From Cloacibacillus sp. (GTDB lineage Bacteria; Synergistota; Synergistia; Synergistales; Synergistaceae), in assembly GCF_020860125.1 (NCBI RefSeq), contig NZ_JAJBUX010000091.1, positions 1 to 19,731 of the forward strand: 19,731 bases of DNA, read 5' to 3'. The stretch's first letter is position 1; each line of letters opens with the position of its first letter. Under the pieces are notes generated by a model. The model was given only the letters and a program-made list of their open reading frames with translations. It did not search any database and was not told the DNA's origin. Of the stretch, positions 7,864-15,338 are shown piece by piece. The translations under genes and the position numbers were made by a program.

Positions 7864-9533
7864 TATAGATTTCCTCCCTGCCCCCTGTAGTTATAGCCGG
7901 CGGCCCGCACAAGGAGCGTCAGCATTCCGTTGAATATAAAGACCAGCAGGATGAGCACGACCGAAAAGGCACAGGCGTTGCCGAACTGCAGCTCGGTCAT
8001 GCACTCCAGTATTCTCGCCGTCAGCAGCGACCAGCTCACCGATACCAGGAAGATCGTCGCGCTGATCGCCGTCATCGAGTGGATGAATAGATACTTCATT
8101 CCCGCGAGCAGCGCCGGGATTACGAGAGGCAGAGTGACGTTTTTGAATGTACCGATCGACGAGGCTCCGAGGCTCAAAGAGGCCTCCTCCAGCGATGGGT
8201 CTATCTGGTGCAGTGAGGCGATGACGGAGCGTATTCCCGCCGAATCATAGCGGAATACATAGGCGGCGACGAGGATCGACATCGTACCGGTCAGCACGAT
8301 CGGGCTGTTGTTGAAGGCTATGATGTAGGCGATGCCGACCACCGTTCCCGGCAGCGCGAAGTTCAGCAGCGATACGACCTCCATCAGGCCGTTCGCGGGG
8401 AATGACTTGCGCTGCGTGACGTAGGCGATCGAGACGGCAAGCAGCCCGCCGATCGGCGTCGAGATACAGGCGATGATGAGCGTATCGATCATCGCTTTGC
8501 GCCCGTGGTCGAAGACGTAGGCGAAGCTCTCCCAGGTAAAGCTGTTGTCTAGTCCCCACGCCTTTGTGAAGGCGCCCATTACAATCAGCGCGTATAGGAA
8601 GAGGATGAAGGCGATAACCGCGGCGCAGATTGCCATTACCGCCGCCGTACCCGCCATGCCGATGCCTTTGACCGTCGTCTGCGCGCCCGATTTGCCGCTC
8701 ACCGTCACATAGCTTTTGCGGCTCACCCAGAAGCGCTGGAGGACAAAGACGAGCAGAGCTGGAACCAGCAGCGCGAAGGAGAGGGCCGCGCCGCCCTTGA
8801 GGTCGTACATCCCCGTTATCTGCAAATATGCCTGCGTCGGCAGCACGGGAAACTGGTGTCCCGCGAGTACGAGAGGCGTCGCGAAATCGGCGAGCGAGCA
8901 GGCGAAGAGCAGCAGGATCGAGTTGGCGATGGCCGGCATCGTCAGCGGCAGCGTCACCGTGCGGAAGACGCGGAACGGAGAGCCGCCCAGCGACAGCCCG
9001 GCGTCTTCGAGATTCGGGTCGATACAGGCGAGCACGGAAGTTATCGTGAGAAAGGCGACAGGGAAGTAGGTCAGCGATTCCGATATCCAGGTGCCCCAGA
9101 AGCCGTATATGTTGAAATCGGGAATACCGAAAAATTTCAGGATGATGCCGTTGGGCCCCAGCGAGAGAGTCAGCGCGATGCTGCTCGTAAAGGGCGGCGA
9201 GATCAGCGGCAGGACGGTTACGGCGGCGATGAACCAGCGCAGGAGCGCGGGGAGGTGTATCCTCGTCACCGCGAGGGCGAAGACAAAGCCAAGAAAGGTG
9301 CCCATCGCGGCGACCGCGACCGCCAGCCAGATGCTGTTGACGAGGGCGAGCCGGTTATAGCTGTTAGAAAAGACAAGCAGGAGGTTGGCGAGCGAGAGCC
9401 GCCCGTCGACGATGAAGGTCGTCATCAATAATTTAATAAACGGATAGACGATAAAAAGGCCCAGCGCGAGCCAGAGGGTAACTACCACCGGTATAAGCGC
9501 GGGATCACGTCTCATGGAGGAGGAAGAAGCCAT
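7863..9533 (-). CDS. Fused double-domain ABC importer permease (FbpB/AfuB-like)
   Basis: This is an integral membrane permease with about twelve predicted helices in two homologous halves, the FbpB-type arrangement in which one polypeptide forms the whole channel. Each half carries an ATPase-coupling EAA loop: LSLGGSPFRVFRTVTLPLTMP in the first half and LSLGASSIGTFKNVTLPLVIP in the second. The reading frame stays open to a GTG at 9587, but I chose the ATG at 9533 (556 residues, MASSSSMRRDPALIP). An ideal ribosome site, AAAGGAG, lies 9 bases upstream at 9543-9550. The longer start falls inside the terminator hairpin at 9554-9592, making it implausible. The stop overlaps the ATPase start (TAATG). 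The binding protein gene lies 72 bases upstream in the same direction. Confidence 0.9.
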   Translation of the reverse strand: MASSSSMRRDPALIPVVVTLWLALGLFIVYPFIKLLMTTFIVDGRLSLANLLLVFSNSYNRLALVNSIWLAVAVAAMGTFLGFVFALAVTRIHLPALLRWFIAAVTVLPLISPPFTSSIALTLSLGPNGIILKFFGIPDFNIYGFWGTWISESLTYFPVAFLTITSVLACIDPNLEDAGLSLGGSPFRVFRTVTLPLTMPAIANSILLLFACSLADFATPLVLAGHQFPVLPTQAYLQITGMYDLKGGAALSFALLVPALLVFVLQRFWVSRKSYVTVSGKSGAQTTVKGIGMAGTAAVMAICAAVIAFILFLYALIVMGAFTKAWGLDNSFTWESFAYVFDHGRKAMIDTLIIACISTPIGGLLAVSIAYVTQRKSFPANGLMEVVSLLNFALPGTVVGIAYIIAFNNSPIVLTGTMSILVAAYVFRYDSAGIRSVIASLHQIDPSLEEASLSLGASSIGTFKNVTLPLVIPALLAGMKYLFIHSMTAISATIFLVSVSWSLLTARILECMTELQFGNACAFSVVLILLVFIFNGMLTLLVRAAGYNYRGQGGNL

Positions 9534-9553
9534 GTCTTTGAACTCCTTTGCTA

Positions 9554-9592
9554 TAAAAATGGGCTGCGCGGAAGCCTGCGCCCGCACAGCCC
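9554..9592 (-). terminator. Intercistronic terminator/attenuator between binding protein and permease genes
   Basis: An 11-bp stem (9561-9571 with 9582-9592) contains one G-U wobble in the minus-strand RNA and a 10-base loop. It is followed on the minus strand by ATTTTTA. It starts just past the stop of the binding-protein gene and just before the permease ribosome site. Such elements usually terminate most transcripts, so the binding protein is made in excess over the membrane subunits. Confidence 0.65.
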
Positions 9593-9604
9593 TAAGTCTG
9601 TAAG

Positions 9605-10609
9605 CTAACGGATTACTTCGTTGATCCAGCGCTCGACGTAAGCCTTGCGCTTATCTCCCTTATGCTCGGCTCCCACCTTAAGGAGCTTCACCTTTGACAT
9701 ATCGAGCGCGGGGCTGGTGATCTTCACGCCCTTGACGACGGGGATGTAGTTGATCTTCTGATCGACGAAGAACTGTCCAAGCTTGGGGCTCGTCGCCCAG
9801 TCGATAAACTTCTTCGCCTCCTCCTGGTTCTTCGCGCCGGCGATCATGCCCGTAGCCTCGATACCGAAGGTGACGCCCTCTTTCGGATAGGTGATGATGA
9901 CGGGGTATCCCTGCTGCTGGATGTCGAGCGCGTCAACTAGATAGAAAATGCCGCTTGAAGCCTGTCCCTGGGCGATCGGCATTGCGCCGCCTGCGCCGCT
10001 CTTCGTGTAGAGCTGGACGTTCTTGTGCAGCTTCTTCTGATAGTCGAAGGCTCCGTCGACGCCGTAGACGCCGATGAGGCTGTAGATACGCTCCGTCGCC
10101 GTGCCCGAGGTACGGGCGTCGGCCATCTGCAGACCGTTCTTATAGGCGGGGTTCAGCAGATCCTGCCATGATTCCGGGGCCTTGAGGCTGTTCTTTTTGA
10201 GGAAATCCGTATTGGTGAGGAAGCAGAGGGGTATGAGGCCGATGCCGGTCCAGTGGTTGCCGGGGTCCCTGTACTCCGCGGGGGTCAGCTTCTGATCCTT
10301 CGGCACATAGACGGCGAAGACGTTGTCCTTCTGTCCCGCCGTGTAAATGTCGGCTGGGCCGCCGAGCAGGATGTCGACCTGCGGGTTATTCCTTTCCGCC
10401 ACGAGGCGGGCGAGGGCCTCTCCTGAGGAGAAGCGGATAAAATTCACCTTGATGCCGGTATCCTTTGTGAACTGCTCGAAGACCTTAGAGGCGTATTTTT
10501 CGGGCATGACCGTATAGGCGTTGAGCGTTGCCGCCATCGCGCCGGTGCAGACGGCCATAATAAAAGCCATGGCCATGAGGAGAGAAACTGCCTTACGACG
10601 ATTGTACAT
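9605..10609 (-). CDS. Periplasmic substrate-binding protein of an ABC importer (AfuA/FbpA-like family)
   Basis: This 334-residue secreted solute-binding protein has a clear signal peptide (MYNRRK, hydrophobic 8-20, likely cleavage after AMA at 26). The mature part matches the iron(III)-type binding protein fold (extracellular solute-binding family 1): VDILLGGPADIY near residue 80, the APESWQDLLNPAYKNGLQMADARTSGTA block, and the C-terminal AKKFIDWATSPKLGQ. The region where FbpA proteins carry their ferric-binding adjacent tyrosines reads SSGIFYLVDALD here, so the substrate may not be free ferric iron; a sugar phosphate, phosphonate or chelate is possible. A GGGAG ribosome site precedes the ATG. 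It is the first gene of the operon, with a terminator hairpin directly after it. Confidence 0.85.
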   Translation of the reverse strand: MYNRRKAVSLLMAMAFIMAVCTGAMAATLNAYTVMPEKYASKVFEQFTKDTGIKVNFIRFSSGEALARLVAERNNPQVDILLGGPADIYTAGQKDNVFAVYVPKDQKLTPAEYRDPGNHWTGIGLIPLCFLTNTDFLKKNSLKAPESWQDLLNPAYKNGLQMADARTSGTATERIYSLIGVYGVDGAFDYQKKLHKNVQLYTKSGAGGAMPIAQGQASSGIFYLVDALDIQQQGYPVIITYPKEGVTFGIEATGMIAGAKNQEEAKKFIDWATSPKLGQFFVDQKINYIPVVKGVKITSPALDMSKVKLLKVGAEHKGDKRKAYVERWINEVIR

Positions 10610-10648
10610 AAAACCACTCCCAGTGATATAGATCGCCCCGGTATGGGC

Positions 10649-10688
10649 AAATGTAACGGGAACGTAAGATTACGCTTTCATTACATTT
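10649..10688. promoter_or_regulatory. 40-bp symmetrical dyad in the leader of the ABC operon
   Basis: Outer arms AAATGTAA (10649-10656) and TTACATTT (10681-10688) share exactly the same centre (10668.5) as inner arms CGTAA (10663-10667) and TTACG (10670-10674). The dyad lies between the proposed -10 at 10700-10705 and the binding-protein start at 10609. It may be an operator for a dimeric regulator or a leader hairpin; no known consensus was recognised. Confidence 0.4.
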
Positions 10689-10699
10689 AAAATAATACC

Positions 10700-10705
10700 A
10701 TTATA
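10700..10705 (-). promoter_or_regulatory. Candidate -10 element of the ABC operon
   Basis: A perfect TATAAT on the minus strand lies about 90 bases before the binding-protein start. The hexamer 17 bases upstream (AAAGAA, 10728-10723) is a poor -35, so expression may depend on an activator. The 305-base gap 10610-10914 also contains the 40-bp dyad, an imperfect dyad around 10760-10781, and the divergent prepilin promoter. Confidence 0.35.
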
Positions 10706-10812
10706 TGAGCAAAATAAAAGTCTTCTTTTGACACATTTCATATTGCCGCACAAAAACACGTATCGCAAAGCAGTTGCGTACATCTCTTACGGTGATGACT
10801 GTCTGAAAGATA

Positions 10813-10841
10813 TTGATAAAACTTTAAAGTTGTTGTAGAAT
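10813..10841 (+). promoter_or_regulatory. Promoter of the prepilin-like gene
   Basis: A -35 TTGATA (10813-10818) and a -10 TAGAAT (10836-10841) are separated by exactly 17 bases. The start codon follows at 10915, leaving a leader of about 67 bases. Confidence 0.55.
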
Positions 10842-10914
10842 CCAAAATATGGCTCTAAGTCTTAAAAATATGACATAAAAGAGTAACATTGCTGATATTG
10901 AAGGAGAATATATC

Positions 10915-11421
10915 GTGGAAACAATAAAAGGCCAGGTGTTCGGACGAAAGGCTTTTACGCTTGTGGAAGCGCTAATAGTTGTCATAATCATCGGAATTCT
11001 TGCGGGATTGATGATGACAGCCTCGGGAGCGTCGACACAAAAAGCGGAGGACACACGTGCGATAAATGATATCGTTGTGATGAGAAAAGCGGTGATGATT
11101 GCCTCAGTAGAGGCCGGCGTAGAAGGGGCTATTGAGAAGATTACGGTTGAGCACAACAAATTTGAAGTTTCTTTATTAAAGGATGAAGAAAGGGAGCCTG
11201 AGTTTAAAAATAGGCTTGAAGCCGTACTCGATACAAATATAGCGGCAAGGAGATTTGTCATTTTTTATGATAAAGATGGGAACCTTGGTACCTTGAATTA
11301 TTATCCTAAATCTGAGAATTTCCCGTGGTATTTTATTTCGCAGACAGCGGCTGAAGGGGATATGTCGATATATTGCTATGATGATAAAACTTATAAGAAA
11401 AGACTTGTAAAATCTTATTAA
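10915..11421 (+). CDS. Type IV prepilin-like protein with N-terminal methylation motif
   Basis: This 168-residue protein begins with a short basic leader (METIKGQVFGRKA) followed by FTLVEALIVVIIIGILAGL, the class III (prepilin peptidase) signal with Glu at +5 and a hydrophobic assembly helix (about 14-34). Such proteins are cleaved and methylated by PilD and assembled into type IV pili or pseudopili. The residue before the cleavage site is Ala rather than the near-invariant Gly, which may slow processing. The rest (35-168) has no domain I recognise; it has one Cys, so no pilin disulfide. The start is GTG with GGAG upstream. No other pilus genes lie in the window, and the gene is monocistronic between its own promoter and a strong terminator. 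Confidence 0.8.
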   Translation: METIKGQVFGRKAFTLVEALIVVIIIGILAGLMMTASGASTQKAEDTRAINDIVVMRKAVMIASVEAGVEGAIEKITVEHNKFEVSLLKDEEREPEFKNRLEAVLDTNIAARRFVIFYDKDGNLGTLNYYPKSENFPWYFISQTAAEGDMSIYCYDDKTYKKRLVKSY

Positions 11422-11437
11422 GTCCGATCTTCAATCT

Positions 11438-11488
11438 AATAACAGAGGGGCCGTATCTCTGCGCGAACGGCCCCTCTGTTATTTTTAT
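11438..11488. terminator. Bidirectional intrinsic terminator
   Basis: A perfect 17-bp inverted repeat (11438-11454 with 11467-11483, core ACAGAGGGGCCGT) has a 12-base loop. It is followed on the plus strand by TTTTTATC, the hallmark of an intrinsic terminator for the prepilin gene. The converging CBS-domain gene ends at 11489, and the hairpin probably also ends that minus-strand transcript, although its tail there has fewer T residues. Confidence 0.85.
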
Positions 11489-11965
11489 CTATTCATACTT
11501 TAGTACGGCCTTCTCCTCGCGGTTCTTTTCCAGGATCATCGAGCGTATCAGGTAAGCGCGGCTGACGCAGCCAACGAAGATGCCGTTTTCATCAATGACC
11601 GGGCAGACTTTGAAATGGCGGCGGATCATTTCGGCGGCGACGGCGAAGTCACTGTCGTCCTTGTTGAAGCAGACGACTTTTTCCTGCATTATCTCCGTCA
11701 CCTTTTTATAGCGGATGGCGGCGAAACGCTTCGCGAATTGTCCGTAGTCCGGCAGGAAGGCGGCATTTTTCAGCGTCGTTATATACCCCGGCAAGCATTT
11801 TTTTATGATATCCTCTTCGCTTACGAATCCGCAGACCCTGTTATCAGCTGTGAGTACGGGCACCCCTGTGCGGCAATGGCGAAGTATCAGTTCGATCGCC
11901 CGTTCTATAGTGTCGTTCTCGCGCAGTACGACCATATCTTTATTCATTAATTCGCCAATCTTCAA
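11489..11965 (-). CDS. Two-CBS-domain protein
   Basis: This 158-residue soluble protein is essentially a pair of CBS domains, which form a Bateman module sensing adenine nucleotides or related ligands. CBS1 runs from MNKDMVVLRENDTIERAIELI to GFVSEEDIIKK. CBS2 runs from MQEKVVCFNKDD through CPVIDENGIFVGCVSRAYLIRSMI. A linker of about 40 residues separates them. I chose TTG at 11965 as the start: it gives LKIGELMNKDM at the natural domain edge, with an AGGGGGG ribosome site 8 bases upstream. An in-frame extension to 12043 would overlap the transporter gene and looks artefactual. The gene follows the ArsB/NhaD-type transporter by 50 bases in the same direction, so the module may sense a ligand and modulate that transporter; this is inference. 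Confidence 0.8.
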   Translation of the reverse strand: MKIGELMNKDMVVLRENDTIERAIELILRHCRTGVPVLTADNRVCGFVSEEDIIKKCLPGYITTLKNAAFLPDYGQFAKRFAAIRYKKVTEIMQEKVVCFNKDDSDFAVAAEMIRRHFKVCPVIDENGIFVGCVSRAYLIRSMILEKNREEKAVLKYE

Positions 11966-12015
11966 ATAACATTCCCCCCTGCCCCTGTCTTCACCTTCAA
12001 TTATACTACAGCATC

Positions 12016-13302
12016 TCACATCCAGAGCCCCCGACCTATCCACAGCAGCGCTATTGAGGATAAAAGCAGCGAAACAAATACGACCCGCAGCCCGATCTTT
12101 GAAAAGGCGGCGAACGATATCTCGATCCCCTCTTTTGCCGCGAAATCGGCGACGACGGCGTTCGCCGCCGCACTGAAATAGGTGCCGTTGCCGCCTAGGC
12201 AGGCCCCGAGGGCGAGCGCCCAGTAGAGCGGCTCGGCGGGGATGGCGGCGGCCAGCGCCATTGATTTGATGATGTGCACGAATATAGCCGTGAAGGCAAT
12301 GTTGTTGATAAAGGCGCAGGTGATTCCCGAAATCCAGAGGACGCCGAGCAGCATCAGCAGCGGGCTGCCGGCGAGGACAGTGGTCAGCAGTTTAGAGACC
12401 GCCTCAAGAACGCCGGTGACCCTTAATCCTCCGGCCATAATGAAGAGGGATATAAAATATATAATTGTCGGCCACTCGACCTCATTATGGATTATCGTTC
12501 CCTCGTCAAGCAGCGATATCGTGAGCAATATTCCCGCGGCGGTGAGCGCGACGACGGAGGCCTCAAGGTGCAGGAGGCGGTGCATGGAGAATCCAACCAG
12601 CACCAGAATGATGATTACTACAGATTTTATCATCAGCGGCCTGTTGACGATGAGCCTCGACTCGTCCACCTCGCGCAGGCGTATCGCGGCCTCCGGGTCC
12701 GATTTCAGCTCTTTTTTATAGTAAATACCGACATAGGCAGTCACGGCGCAGAGGGCGACGACGGCGACCGGCGCTAGTACGACGAGGAATTCATTGAATG
12801 AGAACTTTGCGACGGAGGCGATGATCATGTTTGGCGGGTCTCCGATGAGCGTCGCCGTTCCGCCGATGTTGGAGGCGAATAGCTCCATCAGAAGCAGCGG
12901 CAGCGGGTTCATCGCTATCAGTTCGCAGAGCGACAGCACGACCGGCGTGACCAGCAGCACCGTCGTCACGTTGTCGAGGAAGGCGGAGAGCACCGCCGTG
13001 AGCAGAGAGATTATCCAGAATATCCGCAGCGGCCTGCCGCCGGTTATCTTTATCGCCTTGACTGCGAGGTACTGGAAAAGGCCGCTCTTTGAAAGTATGC
13101 CGACGACGATCATCATGCCGACGAGAAGGCCGACGGTATTATGGTCGATCGCCGCCACCGCCTCCTCCGATGAAAGAAGGCCGCTTATAACCATGATAGA
13201 TGCTCCCAGCAGAGAGGCTGTCGCCGTCTTCATTTTGCCGGTTGCCGCGAGGACTATCGTTCCGAGAAAAATCAGCAGCGCTGCCCAGGCCTGTAAAGTC
13301 AT
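12016..13302 (-). CDS. ArsB/NhaD-superfamily ion transporter
   Basis: This 428-residue inner-membrane protein has about eleven hydrophobic helices. Conserved superfamily blocks are present: DNVTTVLLVTPVV, GGTATLIGDPPNMII and, in the second half, FINNIAFTAIFVHIIK and ACLGGNGTYFSAAANAVV. The duplicated N-terminal and C-terminal halves are typical. Relatives move arsenite, Na+/H+, or uncharacterised anions; with no ars genes nearby, an arsenite role is not supported and the substrate stays open. I chose ATG at 13302 (MTLQAWAALLIF) because AGGAGGA lies 6 bases upstream; an open extension to 13425 contains no membrane-compatible sequence and crosses the promoter. The CBS-domain gene follows 50 bases downstream, probably in one operon. 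Confidence 0.88.
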   Translation of the reverse strand: MTLQAWAALLIFLGTIVLAATGKMKTATASLLGASIMVISGLLSSEEAVAAIDHNTVGLLVGMMIVVGILSKSGLFQYLAVKAIKITGGRPLRIFWIISLLTAVLSAFLDNVTTVLLVTPVVLSLCELIAMNPLPLLLMELFASNIGGTATLIGDPPNMIIASVAKFSFNEFLVVLAPVAVVALCAVTAYVGIYYKKELKSDPEAAIRLREVDESRLIVNRPLMIKSVVIIILVLVGFSMHRLLHLEASVVALTAAGILLTISLLDEGTIIHNEVEWPTIIYFISLFIMAGGLRVTGVLEAVSKLLTTVLAGSPLLMLLGVLWISGITCAFINNIAFTAIFVHIIKSMALAAAIPAEPLYWALALGACLGGNGTYFSAAANAVVADFAAKEGIEISFAAFSKIGLRVVFVSLLLSSIALLWIGRGLWM

Positions 13303-13392
13303 ATGTCTTCCTCCTATAATGATTGTGCAGCAACGGAAACGATAATAATTTTTAATAAAAACCGTTACTTCACTTTCTATAAAACGGTTGGG

Positions 13393-13421
13393 ACTATACG
13401 CTCTGCCTCCGTAAAATGCAA
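13393..13421 (-). promoter_or_regulatory. Promoter of the transporter-CBS operon
   Basis: On the minus strand, a -35 TTGCAT (13421-13416) and a -10 TATAGT (13398-13393) have a 17-base spacer. A 7-bp inverted repeat, AACCGTT (13360-13366) with AACGGTT (13383-13389), overlaps the expected transcription start and could be an operator or leader hairpin. The leader to the ATG at 13302 is about 85 bases. Confidence 0.55.
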
Positions 13422-13487
13422 CCATTAATGAGGAAAGTCAATATATTGTGATAATGTGGAATATTTGTGAAACGAAGTAAAAGCAAC

Positions 13488-13518
13488 AATCCCCTCGTAC
13501 ATAAAAAAAGAGGGGATT
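13488..13518 (-). terminator. Terminator-like hairpin after the DedA-family gene
   Basis: A 9-bp perfect stem AATCCCCTC/GAGGGGATT (13488-13496 with 13510-13518) has a 13-base A/T-rich loop. It lies 30 bases past the DedA gene stop; the minus-strand tail is GTTGCTTTTAC, moderately T-rich. It separates that gene from the transporter promoter. Confidence 0.6.
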
Positions 13519-13547
13519 ATTTATAAGTTAAAAAGGAGAAATAGTTT

Positions 13548-14192
13548 CTATTTATGGTGTTTTCGGCGATAAATAATTATATAAATCACAACTAGTACGG
13601 CGCAGGCGGCGATCAGGGCAAGACTTATTTTCTTTATCTCCTGGTGGATGAGCGCCTGATTGCTGCCGAGGAAATAACCGACGAGGGCGAGAATCACGAC
13701 CCAGATCCCCGAGCCGAGCGCGGTATATAGGGCAAACTGCGCGAGCGGCATCCTCGCAAGTCCGGCGGGGAGCGAAATATACTGACGTATCACAGGCAGA
13801 AGACGTCCCGTGAAGGTACTTATATGTCCGTGGCGGGCAAAGAAGATCTCCGCCTTGTCAAGCGATTCATGGGTAATGAAAAAGTATTTTCCATATTTTT
13901 CAAAGATCGGACGCCCCCAGCGCACGGCGATCCAATAGTTAAAAAGGCCGCCGAGAATACTGCCCGTGATCCCGCTGAGTATTACGAGAAATATATTCAT
14001 CTCACCCTTCCAGGCAAGGTAACCCGCCGGCGGTACCACGACCTCGCTGGGGAAGGGGAAAAAGGAAGATTCAAGGAACATGAGGCCGACGATCCCGGGA
14101 TATCCAAGATGGCCGATGACCTCCACCAGCCATTGTATTAAATCACTGAAAAGCTGGATACCGTAACTTAAAAAAGAAGATAGCGCCTCCAA
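13548..14192 (-). CDS. DedA-family membrane protein
   Basis: This 214-residue polytopic inner-membrane protein of the DedA (SNARE-associated/VTT) family is thought to act in membrane lipid homeostasis, and some members flip undecaprenyl phosphate or phosphatidylethanolamine. Family signatures are present: FLESSFFPFPSEVVVPPAGYLA (about 40-61), the GxxxGxxxNYW..VRWGRP segment (about 77-95), and FTGRLLPVIRQYISLPAGLARM (about 127-148) with the conserved Arg residues. The length is typical. The start is TTG at 14192, supported by GAGAGGAG ending 7 bases upstream; it needs no extension. It is divergent from the asparaginase-like operon and is followed by a hairpin, so probably monocistronic. Confidence 0.9.
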   Translation of the reverse strand: MEALSSFLSYGIQLFSDLIQWLVEVIGHLGYPGIVGLMFLESSFFPFPSEVVVPPAGYLAWKGEMNIFLVILSGITGSILGGLFNYWIAVRWGRPIFEKYGKYFFITHESLDKAEIFFARHGHISTFTGRLLPVIRQYISLPAGLARMPLAQFALYTALGSGIWVVILALVGYFLGSNQALIHQEIKKISLALIAACAVLVVIYIIIYRRKHHK

Positions 14193-14262
14193 TGCAAAAC
14201 TCCTCTCGTAGTTTTTATCATGTAAGAAGATATACGGAAAGGTGATAAAAGTCCATAGTAAT

Positions 14263-14291
14263 TTGAAACCTTGGGCTCTTTGCGTTAAAAT
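14263..14291 (+). promoter_or_regulatory. Promoter of the asparaginase-like/rimO/pgpA operon
   Basis: A -35 TTGAAA (14263-14268) and a -10 TAAAAT (14286-14291) have a 17-base spacer. The predicted transcript starts about 14298, giving a very short leader to the ATG at 14316. It faces the DedA gene divergently. Confidence 0.5.
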
Positions 14292-14315
14292 GCAGCATGG
14301 AAGAGAAGTATTTTT

Positions 14316-15338
14316 ATGATCGCAAAGGATGGAGGAGTCGTATTGCTTCCGTTACCGAGACTTGCGCTTGTCATAGCCGGTAATTTTTCTGCGGATGAAG
14401 AAAACGCCGATCCGGGCATATTGCTGGGCTATCTGCCGGATGAGCTGGCGCGCTGCTGTGAGATCAAAGAGTGGAGCTGCCAGCCAAGCACCCACTATTC
14501 TATGCCGATGACTCTTGCGATGGAGGAGATGTTCGAGTCGCTTGTAGCCGAGGGCTACACGGGGATAATAACCGTCTGCGGCAACGGCGTCATGGAAGAG
14601 ATGGCCTATCTCGTAAATCTGCTCTGGCAGCACCCTGAACCGGTGATCTTCGCCAACCTTATGGTACAGGGGCGTGCCGGGCTAAAAGAGGGGCTGGTGA
14701 ATCTGCACTGCTCGGTGCTCGCCGCGCTTTCGCCGGAGGCGAGGGACAAAGGCGTGCTTCTTTGTTCCAGCAGTGAACTCTTCGGAGCGGACGACGTGAC
14801 CCTTGTCGACCCTGGTTCGCCGGACAGCGCCTTTCAATCGCAGGAAAAAGGCTCTGTCGGTAAGATGCTCAACGGTGAAATAAAATTTTTCAGCGAGCCT
14901 AAACGTCCGCCGTTTCTAGCCCGCAGGCCGAAGGAGCTTCCCGACGTGGAAATAATGTGGGCTTCGCTTGGCGGTGGGGAGAGCCTGCTCTCGTTTCTTG
15001 CCTCCAACAGGGAGCTTGGCGGTCTGGTGCTTGCCGGTTTCGGCGCGGGCAACGTGCCCCCCTCATGGGTGCCGCCCATCCGCAATATATTGCGGCGGCG
15101 CATCCCGGTGGCGATCACCTCCCGCTGCTTCCAGTGCCATGTACATAAGACTAACGACTTTGAGGGTTCTTTTGAAAAACTTACTGAAATGGGGGTAATG
15201 TCGGGCGGCAAGCTGAACCCGTTCAAGGCGCGCATACGCCTCTCCCTGGGTATATCGGCCGGACTCACCGATAACGGCCTCAGCCTCTACATGCTGAACC
15301 AGCCTGTCTGTGACGACATAAACACTTTATATAAATGA
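14316..15338 (+). CDS. Asparaginase-like protein lacking the usual catalytic motifs
   Basis: This 340-residue protein keeps the layout of L-asparaginases but not their active site. The N-terminal strand ends in AGNFSAD (21-27), where active enzymes have TGGTI. The second motif, normally HGTDTMEE, reads CGNGVMEE (88-95), so both catalytic Thr positions and the Asp are gone. The flanking scaffold persists: MEEMAYLVNLLWQHPEPVIF, GLVLAGFGAGNVPPSW (about 237-251) and RRIPVAITSRC (251-261). It may bind an amide-like ligand, be a pseudoenzyme, or have another activity. The ATG at 14316 has a modest AAGAGAAG site; TTG at 14343, behind GGAGGAG, is an alternative giving a more typical N-terminus. Its stop overlaps the rimO start (ATGA), so it is co-translated with that gene. 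Confidence 0.7.
   Translation: MIAKDGGVVLLPLPRLALVIAGNFSADEENADPGILLGYLPDELARCCEIKEWSCQPSTHYSMPMTLAMEEMFESLVAEGYTGIITVCGNGVMEEMAYLVNLLWQHPEPVIFANLMVQGRAGLKEGLVNLHCSVLAALSPEARDKGVLLCSSSELFGADDVTLVDPGSPDSAFQSQEKGSVGKMLNGEIKFFSEPKRPPFLARRPKELPDVEIMWASLGGGESLLSFLASNRELGGLVLAGFGAGNVPPSWVPPIRNILRRRIPVAITSRCFQCHVHKTNDFEGSFEKLTEMGVMSGGKLNPFKARIRLSLGISAGLTDNGLSLYMLNQPVCDDINTLYK

Noticed and set aside
9534..9587. GTG at 9587 as the permease start
   Set aside because: It lies inside the terminator hairpin and lacks a ribosome site, while ATG 9533 has AAAGGAG at 9-base spacing.
11966..12043. Upstream extension of the CBS protein
   Set aside because: It would overlap the transporter gene and encode a low-quality N-terminus; TTG 11965 has a strong ribosome site at the domain boundary.
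13303..13425. 41-residue N-terminal extension of the ion transporter
   Set aside because: It crosses the predicted promoter and leader, and a near-perfect ribosome site precedes ATG 13302.
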